A stretch of 64,000 bases of DNA from Siderastrea siderea (taxonomy: Eukaryota > Cnidaria > Anthozoa > Scleractinia > Rhizangiidae). The stretch lies in contig OZ034975.1 in the NCBI GenBank assembly GCA_964030785.1, positions 2,836,701 through 2,900,700 on the forward strand. Reading direction: 5' to 3'. Shown in pieces: positions 55,863-64,000 of the stretch. Made by a program: the position numbers and the translations under genes. Within the stretch, counting starts at the first letter, position 1. The number at the start of each line of letters is the position of its first letter. The notes beneath the pieces are model-generated. The model saw only the letters and a list, made by a program, of their open reading frames with translations. It did no database searches and was not told the DNA's origin.

Positions 55863-58114
55863 AGTGCTACTATGATCAAAAATATGAATTTTTTGTTCTC
55901 TCCATATTTCGAAAATATAAGTACACATTACTCACCGTGCAAAGTTTTAAGTCGAAATTCGTACGGGAAGTCCGATTATTTTAACTGTAATTTTCGAATT
56001 CGGCTTGCCGCCATTACTCAATTCAAAAATGACCGGGACGACTTGGGCCGAGTAGGCCCAGAGAGGAAGTGACGTAGAAGTCTCAACGCAACAAAGCAAA
56101 CGTGGCTACTTTCTTATGCATTCGGAGAAGTGTGAGGATTAGCAAGATTCATTTTATTTCTTCGATTTTGAGCTGCAGTATGCGTGGTTGGCGCTCTGTT
56201 GTTGAAGATTACGGCAAAGAGAGCATCGATGAATAGGAAATTTCCATTCACAGTTCACTGACGAGTGGGTACGTTTATTTTAAGCGGAACGGCTTCGTTT
56301 GCGTGGCTGACCGGAAGGACTTCAATCCTGTTGGACACTGCTTGCTCTGTGCATTTTTACGGTTGAATGTTTTACTCAAGCATTTTATAAGAAAGGTACA
56401 AGGAAACATTTAAAACCAGGATCAGTTCCAGCCATCAGGAAGAAAAACACCAGCAATCATATCTGAGCGGGATCGTCGAATGGTGAGCGAATATTTCTAT
56501 GCCGTCTAAGCTAACATCACATGTACAGTAAGATACACATTTCCTCACACACCCAAGACGGGTGTCTTGTGCATATACATGTATAATTCCCAACAGATTT
56601 CGGCTTAACTGCGTAATATATGCCCCTTCACCTGAACTATTTTCTGTGTCGCCGCCAGCGGGCTCCGTAATACGCAGAAATTATTTTTATTCAACTTGGT
56701 ACGTTGTACGCGGTAAGCACAAAATAGGAAAACATTACCGTGTATTCCGCGTACTATAAACGTTCCCCACTTAAATTTCCGCTAAAAGAATAGTATTTGA
56801 AGTTCCTATATTAAAACTAGTGGATAAGAGAACATCACCGTGTATTCCTCGTTCTATAAACGAGAATATCACTCGAATTCAAATTTCTTTGAATTACTCG
56901 GCCACATATAACGTGAAAATAGAAACAACCGAGCTTAATCGACCATAACAAACCTGTACTGTGTATTGCTTGTTCTTTTTACTGTGTAGCCAGCTCCCAA
57001 CAGCCCTCTTACATTTCAATTTATCTCTCTCCGCGTACCGCGTAGCCAGCTCCTAATAATATAACTCTTTTATACTTCAATTAATTTCTCTTGGCGTACG
57101 GCGTAGCGAGCTCCCAAAGTCGGCTATAACTGATTTCTTGAGCATTTCACCGCGTTCGGGGTAGCCACTTCTCTCAGTAACGCTTTCGATGTGACGGCGA
57201 ATTCTAGACTTCTGATGGTAAATCAGAGTTTAATTCGCATTTGTTTGTTTACTAGGTAGTAAAATTACCGTGTTCGCACAATTACATGCCGGGCGATTCG
57301 CTACATCACTTCGTTTACGTGAATTTATTTTCCTCGACCTTTTGTCTCATCTATAAAATTCTGAATGTATGTTAGCCTCGGGGCTCTCTATATTTATTTA
57401 AAAATCTTTCATTTAGCGTTATGTGGGCTTTTCTTTTCGGAGGGAGAGCTTATTATTATAGGATTTATTATTTAGGATACTGCAACAAACTCAACCCGTG
57501 TCGGCAAGAAAAAAAGCAAGAGTAAGAAACAGCACCCCAACACGACAGACATGCGAAACAGTTAAATTTGTTGTATTATCGGAGGGATTTCAGCGTTTGT
57601 GATTTGGGATAATTGGGATATTTGTTCGGCTTCTTGATCCATTCTTGCATTGTTTGAGACGGCTTCCTCTTCGGTAGCGAGAGGCTCGAAACTGTCATCG
57701 TATGGCGCGACTTCTGCGAGTTTCGCCGACTTCGCCAAAAAAAAACTTTGTTCTAAATCGCTCTCAAAAGAACTGGACGACAAATTCGACGGAAAAAACA
57801 TCCATATAATGCAATGTTTGGCTCTCTATTTTCGACTCTTCATTATACTCTTCGTGGCCATGGTTGAGACTTCTACGTCACGAGCAAAATTCACGTGGTT
57901 AGAGGTAAGACCGCTTCCATGAAATTCGCGGGCTTCTCTTTTGCGAACTGAGTAATGGCCGACGCGTTTAACGCAGTTTTCGGACATATATTCCTGGGCC
58001 TTGCAAGCACATATCGATCTAATTTACCGCAATTCATATAATATGGCATCTACTGAACAGTTTGAAGTCTAAAAAAGTTAGAACAAAACAAGAAATTTTC
58101 ATCGTAGTAGCACT
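55863..58114. mobile_element. TTAA element 4, TIR AGTGCTACTATGATCAAAA
   Basis: The left end AGTGCTACTATGATCAAAAA pairs with an inverse right end that begins AGTGCTACTACGATGAAAA. TTAA lies at 55859-55862 and 58115-58118. Further inverted blocks (GAAGTGACGTAGAAGTCTCA near 56070; TGAGACTTCTACGTCACGAG near 57863) extend the arms. 2252 bp. No transposase frame. The interior (56130-57800) has short frames only. Confidence 0.75.
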
Positions 58115-58265
58115 TTAAGGCATTTTAGTATTTAAGAGACTTTGAGTTAGTTAAGGTTTAGGATATTGTCAATTTTTTTTCAGTGCTGAATTCCTGTAGA
58201 GCAACATAGGTTACGCTTTGCGCCCTATGTAGCTATTTTCTATGCATTTATACGTTGTACACTGC

Positions 58266-58282
58266 AGATATAATAATAGTAA

Positions 58283-58316
<34 letters not shown>
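58266..58316. repeat. AAT microsatellite
   Basis: About 16 imperfect AAT triplets, followed by an AGAAGA run at 58328-58350. Confidence 0.85.
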
Positions 58317-58400
58317 GTCAAGAAGAGGGAGAAGAAGAAGAAGAAGCAAGAAGAATACTCTTAGTCTTTCGCACAATGTTGTTAAAATATTTGCTTGCAG

Positions 58401-58526
58401 CTTCCACTGATGAACAGATGATCGCTGATGCGATTAACAAGCAAAAGAACGAAGTTAACAGACATCAAGAAGAAGTTATGAACCTACTTGCTGGAATAGT
58501 TGAAGAAATTGAAAAATGCCCAGAAG
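58401..58526 (+). CDS. Internal exon, helical segment
   Basis: Acceptor TTTGCTTGCAG and donor GTAGGT. A 126-nt exon in phase 1-1, STDEQMIADAINKQKNEVNR then HQEEVMNLLAGIVEEIEKCP, charged and probably helical or coiled. Phase fits the signal-peptide exon at 44012-44096. A second donor, GTAAGC, lies four bases further on. The next exon was not found. Confidence 0.5.
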
Positions 58527-59137
58527 GTAGGTAAGCAGCTCTAAATAGAGCTCAGTTTGCACTATAATCAGTACGAGGGATTAAAGTGGCACTGGGACGA
58601 GAATTTTGGTATTCCATATTTTTACATTTTCGAAGATACAGTTTGTGGTTCTTAGTCACCATGCCAAATTTCAACTCATAACGACTGGAAGTCGCTTTTC
58701 TCGTTTTTGTCGAGAGTTTGCGGCCGCCATTACTGGCCCTTGTTCCGGAAGCTGGCTTGCGAATTAGCGGAAGGGACGTCAGAGGCTCACCTCAAACCTT
58801 AAGTGCCTTTACATGGTTACTTGCCGTGGGAAATTTAATTGCCCTCGAGGAAAGATTTCTTGCCAACTGTTCGTTGCACGACTTTGAAATCTTCCTTGCT
58901 GCAGCAGTTATGACGGGTAGTACTTGTGTTGTACAATGCTACAACAATAAATCCAACCACCGAGCTGGTATTTCGCTTCATGGAAGCCCTGCGAGCGGAC
59001 CTGCAATGGAAAAAACGACAATGTCCGTACTCACACACAATGCGAATTTCAACCCAAGAGGCATTTTTGTCGTATGTTTTGATCATTTCACGGATGGTCG
59101 ATCATGCCATTGTCCATTCTATGTTTGTACTGTTAAA

Positions 59138-59592
59138 TACCGTATTTACTCGAATAAGCGCCGCGGCGCTTATTAAATTTTTTGCGACTCAAATGCGGCG
59201 CTTATTGAAGGGCGGCGCTTGTTTAAAAATTGGACGCGACAAGGACATCTTTTCTTTAAATTTAACGGTATATTTCCTATCTGTACGAAAATTTTATAGT
59301 AACTAAGTATTGCATTTTATAGTAACTAAGTATTGCAAGAATTTTGGATAGAGAACTTAATGGGCGAGCGGTGAAATATAATCACTTTGAACTGAAGAAC
59401 ATCGCTTTTGATGAAAAGAAATTTGGAATGCTGTTTTAGAGTTGCTTTGTAGCGGTTTTCTAGCTATACGGAATTCCTCGAATAAGCGCCTCATCGGGAC
59501 CGTGGCCCTTATTCGGGGGCGGCGCTTATTAACTTTTTTGTCCCAATTGAGGAGCTTATTCGAGAGCGGCGCTTATTCGAGTAAATACGGTA
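59138..59592. mobile_element. Short element, TIR TACCGTATTTACTCGAATAA
   Basis: TACCGTATTTACTCGAATAA at the left is the exact inverse of the right end (TTATTCGAGTAAATACGGTA). TA at each edge. Inner GCGGCGCTTATT motifs repeat. MITE of Tc1/mariner type. A frame that runs into it at 58718-59176 is not credible as a gene. Confidence 0.75.
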
Positions 59593-59789
59593 GTTATATA
59601 TTGCATTAGGTTACCACGATTTTAAAGTTAATATCAATGTATATATATATATGATCAACTTTTACATGTTTTATAGTTGTGTTATTTTTATATTTATTTT
59701 GATTATTTATACTGCTGATCACCGGTTTATACCAGCTGTTCCTCTGTGTTCAGCTGATCGGGTTTTTTTCGGGATAAATAAAGACATCA

Positions 59790-59813
59790 TCATCATCATT
59801 ATTATTATTATTA

Positions 59814-59866
<53 letters not shown>
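59790..59866. repeat. CAT/ATT microsatellite
   Basis: CATCAT changing to about 23 ATT triplets. Long Ile or Asn frames here come from the repeat. Confidence 0.9.
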
Positions 59867-59867
<1 letters not shown>

Positions 59868-61069
59868 CAACCATATGGAAAAAAGAACCGAAAAAAAAAA
59901 CATCATCTACGTGAACAAGAAGAAAGGTACCTAATCTTATAACGCAGTTGAAGTGATAATTTGTTTCTTTTTCAACGCATCCACCATTGCATAAAACTGA
60001 TTTTCTTTTAACGTATTTTGTTTTAACATAGTTTGTCATCGTCGTAGAAAGCCCTTTCAGTACTGCCGTCTGCTAGCGCGAAAATCCTCGGTGTACTCCT
60101 CAAAACAATGTAGCCTGGGCGAATGCAGGACCGCCGTGATTAAGCCGATATAGTTTGTACTGCTTATCTTTTCTTTCAATTCCGCTTGGGTTGATTTCAG
60201 AGCAGTAATCGCTTAGAAGCGTAGACATTTATTTTATAACATACCATCCTGAATGAGGAGAAACTGTTCTCTCCTTATTCCCTGTCGGTGAAGAGTCGAT
60301 TGACATCATTGTTCGAGATATATAAAGGCTTCAATAGCTCGGATCGTCGGTGAGTGGAAATTGAAGTTGGGATAAAATATCACACGCCACTATTTGCCTA
60401 ACGGTTAAACAATGTTATTTCTTTTAACTGTTATAGCAATCTTGGTAAATGAACTACCAAGAAAAATGATTTAATATCAAGTTATCACTTTCATGCAGCG
60501 AATAAGGCAAGCGAAAGCTTCGTTTCCTCGGCGGCCCGCATGTTGTTACAATGTTGAGCAGCGGAACATTTTCCTTGTGACTTTTAATTTTGACTACAAG
60601 TATTTAGATTCCGGTCACACAAGGCCTCCAGTTCTTGAAAAAAGGTCTTGATTTATTTCACTTCTTTCGGCTCAAGTTAATAATTCTATAAAAACTGTTT
60701 AAAATATTTAGCAACGCCAAGCACTTGTGTTTCAATTTGTTAAGCGCCACTGCACTTTGATGGACACGCCGGATAACCTGCCTGCCAGCTGACTACAACA
60801 TATCGGTTTTTCAAGAAAGATTTCCAGACTATTCCAAGTATGGCCAAAAATCTCAATGCTTTTTTTTATAATATATAATGAACATAAACAACGGCAGACA
60901 AAGTATAGCTTCTTTTAATTATTTTCTCCATGCACGCTGACAATAAAATCGATCGACCTATATTGAGAATTCGCGAGCATTAAAGTCTTTTATAGGTGTT
61001 TTGTCTAAATTTCCACAGCTTAAAAGATCAATTCTCCGAATAGCCTTGTCAATTTTGCTACAGTTTTAT

Positions 61070-61265
61070 ACAGTGGATAAAAGTTACACAACCTACCTTG
61101 GAATGGATAACTTTATCCGCTGGATAGCGGCTGAACAGCTGGCTGGATAGCGATATCAAGCTTTGAACAACCGAGATGAAGCAAGCGATAAATTTCATCC
61201 CCAGACAGCGACTTATCCGTTGGAAAGGATTTATCACTCTTTGAGCAACTGAGGCCTGAACTAAA
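61070..61265. repeat. Repeat with TATCCGCTGGATA motifs
   Basis: Several GGATAA or TTATCC motifs in inverted order (CAGTGGATAAAAG, ACTTTATCCGCTGGATAGCG, GACTTATCCGTTGG). A short inverted-repeat sequence nested in the larger TTAA element. Confidence 0.4.
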
Positions 61266-61497
61266 ATCATTGTATAAGCATATTTGGCTTATGTATTGAA
61301 CTCCCGCCAAATAACTCTAATAATATGGCGAGAAAAAAAAACAAGATTATCAGTTGAAATCGCACATCAGTTCTTAAATCGCACGGCAAGGAAAAAAAAC
61401 TTCATTTGCCGAATGAAACGAATCCTCAGATCCTTCGGAAGCTAAGACTGTTCCGAATTGGAGGAATACTCTTCGGAGGTTTGGCAGTCGACCTTAC

Positions 61498-61700
61498 GCC
61501 CAGTTCAGACACCGTACCTCTCATATGCCCTACCAAATACATTTTTGCTCCAAGGTCAAGCGGCAAGCTTTGCTGTACCCTGAGATTTTGGCTTGCCTAA
61601 TTGACGTCTATCGAAAAAACTGATTTGGACACCGTATAACTGCCAAATAACTACGTACTACTTGGTACGACACATGAGAGGTACGGCGTCTGAACTGGGC
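61498..61700. mobile_element. 203-bp element, TIR GCCCAGTTCAGAC
   Basis: The left end GCCCAGTTCAGACACCGTAC and onward to CTCTCAT is mirrored by ATGAGAGGTACGGCGTCTGA and onward to CTGGGC. CTTA lies next to both ends (one base off on the left). Non-coding MITE. Confidence 0.75.
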
Positions 61701-61956
61701 CTTAAACATCTTGAGTCAAAACACAGGGAAACGCGACTGACGTGACTCTCTGACGTCACGAGCTATTAAATTGCGCAATCACCAAGGAACACGTTTTCAG
61801 TAATGCGGACGCTCTTTACGCGACTTTGGAGCTAAATAATCTTAGGATGGAAAGTTTGTTGTTCAGTTTTCTTGGGAAATTTAAACAAAACGCGATATTC
61901 TGCGACAGAGTTTGGCCGAAATAAACCTATGAATTTTCGCCCCAGTGCCACTTTAA

Positions 61957-64000
61957 AAGTGAGGCTTTTCGATACGGTACTTCTAAGGACCGTAAAATTA
62001 CAATGAAAGTTGTGTTAAATGCTAAAAAGGGAGTAACTGAAAATGCCACCCAAAAAAGAAAAGAAAAAGCAAAGGAAAGGTGAGATGGCCGAGAAATTTA
62101 ACAAAAAGTGAATAAAAGTTCGAAATCCCATGAAGTGAAGCACAAATTGCCTTTAAGCAAACGTGAAGTGATTTAAGTACCATGTTCCTTGGTAGCTTTA
62201 AACTGTCATGAAGTTTTTTCCATATCTTTACCTTATCTTTTGTCAAAATTAAGGCCTGGCTCATTTATGTCTTCTTGCGTCGGTCTGACGTGAATATTTG
62301 CAAGACAAGACCGGTCGGGAACCACGGGCCGAGGAAAACTGGGTCAGATTTACTGCAGATGCTTGAAGCATGACCAATGGGTAGTCGGTATATCTAATTA
62401 AGAAGTGAATAAAAGTACAAAATCTAATGGAGTAAAAGAGAAATTGCTTAAGTTTCGATTTAAAGAGAATAACGTCTTTGCAAGGCTTACGCAATGAAAA
62501 TCTAAACCGTGGAAAAGTTAAGTTCTTTTTGTTACGCATATATCGAATGCGAATGTGGGAATGTTCCAGAACGTCTCGACTAGTTTGACTTTCAGGTATG
62601 AACACGACTCATTGACCGAAATAGTAAAACAATAAAAATAGAAAAACCATTAAGGTACCAGAATCTAGTTTGTGGGTGTGCCTCGAATATATTTTTACCC
62701 CTAAGAACTTCCGTCATCTTGACTAGAAGGTACCAACTAACTGAATCCTAACGATTGTTATTTCAGTTCAGTTTAACATCATTTAAGGGACCTATTAGGG
62801 TTCTTTGACTCTCAGACTTTAAGATAAAGAAAAAAACACTCGATAATAACTATAAGTCGCCAACGCATAATCCAGACAACCAAGATAAACTGAATACAAG
62901 TTGTTCTTGTACTCAGCATATGAGAAATGCTAAAAGACTTCTAACACTGTTCAACTTGACAATATTTCCTTGACTCATCATTTATATTTTCAAAATTATC
63001 AGCAAAACAAGGCAATCCTTCTTTACGCATTAAGAAATTATTATTTTGTGAGCAGACATGAGGTTCGCATTCATGGCAGGAATTTCGTACAAAAGACAAT
63101 TTTGCCAACTATCGATGTGACACTGAGAGCGAAAACACAGACTCCTTCATCTAGAAACTGAACGATTCAACTGGAAAGTTCTCCTGCTACCAGACCATAT
63201 GATAATGATGATTAAGGTCCTTAATTCATGTCTCTTAACTGCTGACTATACCTAATATGTAGCTTATTCGCTGGCCATGGTCCAATAATTTTGCTGTTTC
63301 TCGGACAGAAACTCCAGATGATCTGAAGATTGTGCTTTGAGCTATTTAGTTATTTTAATAACTAAATACATGTTTTTAAAATTTTTCTGAATTATCTGGA
63401 AACAAATAATTTAAATCTAGACAAAACTTATTAAGATCACGTGTCTTAAAATAAAGGGCACCAACATTTGAGACATACTGTAGGTGTGGACGACTCAACT
63501 ACCTACCGTGATCAGACATGAAAAATGTACCAAAAAAGGTGTAGCACTTTATAAAAGTAAATTTAGGTACAGTAAAAATTAAGTGAATACGTGGACCGTC
63601 CAGCCATACAAATTTGGCCGTCTTCTTGGGGAGCTTGTTTGAGCAGGCTAGCCTATGTCAGCCCAACAAACAGAAAAAGGCGACAATAATAAAAGGACAA
63701 AATATAATTGAAACTAACGAAGTACATTGTCGTTATAAAGTGGGTATCAGCGTGATACCACTTGTAAAAGATCATTTGACCTTTTCGCTGTTCTAAATAC
63801 TGTTAAATACACGCACACCACCCAAAAGAGACTGGGAATCGAGCCTAAATGTTTCATTGATGTTGTATTATTGGGGTAAGTTTATTTCATGAGAAACAGT
63901 TTGAGAGTCCAAAACGCGATCGTTTGTCGCTTTGTCCTGAGACTTGCCCCAGTTCACATCTTTGCGGAATCGTGACAAGCGATGTAGTCTGCTGACAGGA
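61957..64000. other. No gene seen
   Basis: AT-rich, with only short frames on both strands. I see no element ends or known genes. Confidence 0.4.

Larger units (their letters stand above)
58585..61952. mobile_element. TTAA element 5, TIR AGTGGCACTGGGACGA
   Basis: The left end AGTGGCACTGGGACGAGAAT pairs with the inverse of the right end (CGCCCCAGTGCCACT). TTAA at 58581-58584 and 61953-61956. 3368 bp, contains at least three smaller inverted-repeat units and a microsatellite. No transposase frame was seen, so it is non-autonomous or compound. Confidence 0.7.

Noticed and set aside
55685..55984. Isoleucine-rich membrane protein
   Set aside because: The hydrophobic core is a translated ATT microsatellite.
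58718..59306. Plus-strand gene at the start of the TTAA element
   Set aside because: Frames run into the TACCGTATTTACTCG MITE and show no conserved protein features.
59651..60039. Isoleucine-rich proteins on both strands
   Set aside because: Same reason: ATT/AAT microsatellite at 59790-59866.

Overview
The window looks like a metazoan nuclear genome, most likely an anthozoan cnidarian such as a stony coral. It is AT-rich, genes are split by spliceosomal introns, and much of the space is taken by decayed or non-autonomous transposons, BEL/Pao and Gypsy retrotransposons and simple repeats. The taxon is an inference from overall style; no host marker gene is present. There is no sign of bacterial operons, CRISPR, rRNA or tRNA.

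The outstanding object is a 14.2 kb DNA transposon at 3057-17253. It has long inverted termini that begin TACGGTGGCC or TACGCTGGCC and a 6-bp target duplication, CAAAAA, at 3051-3056 and 17254-17259. Each terminus contains hundreds of bases of a 20-bp iteron, consensus ACTTATAACTGTAAATTTAC. Inside are a plus-strand, four-exon SAM/UBX-like/HECT ubiquitin-ligase gene (3886-10819, with one apparent frameshift) and two minus-strand DDE integrase-type transposase genes related to the bacterial IS3 group (12378-13694 and 15338-16603). The first of these sits beside a second iteron array (13702-13972) with the same 20-bp period and the same ACTTATAACT half, but with a GCGATCGC palindrome replacing GTAAATTTAC. 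That array is followed at 14094-14103 by another copy of the terminal 10 bases, which suggests a related element nested in the larger one. Each of the three genes starts about 10 to 105 bases from an iteron array, so the arrays may be both transposase binding sites and promoters.

Region by region. 1-3050: degenerate tandem units, then a dispersed repeat (family A). 17260-22860: a pogo-like short element, short interspersed repeats and little coding. 22870-24180: a higher-order minisatellite. 24815-25560: dispersed repeat B. 25560-26180: a ~190-bp satellite. 27194-31125: a minus-strand host-like gene of unknown function with lysine/arginine-rich micro-exons, one of them duplicated. 31500-32615: a ~565-bp tandem duplication. 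33389-36100: a 5'-truncated, frameshifted BEL/Pao element with a candidate 3' LTR. 36175-42375: a second copy of family A broken up by several inverted-repeat elements whose boundaries can be read against the first copy. 42377-43135: a second copy of repeat B. 44012-44096 and 58401-58526: two phase-compatible exons of a putative secreted-protein gene. 45512-47092 (minus) and 53514-54795 (plus): two divergent, decayed genes of unknown function, separated by a fold-back element that was itself split by a Gypsy-type retrotransposon with 173-bp LTRs (47653-53245). 55863-58114 and 58585-61952: two larger TTAA-flanked inverted-repeat elements. 61953-64000: no gene seen.

Except for the transposase genes, almost every mobile reading frame here is broken. 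The window records repeated nesting: Gypsy within fold-back, short elements within family A, and one IS3-like element probably within another.
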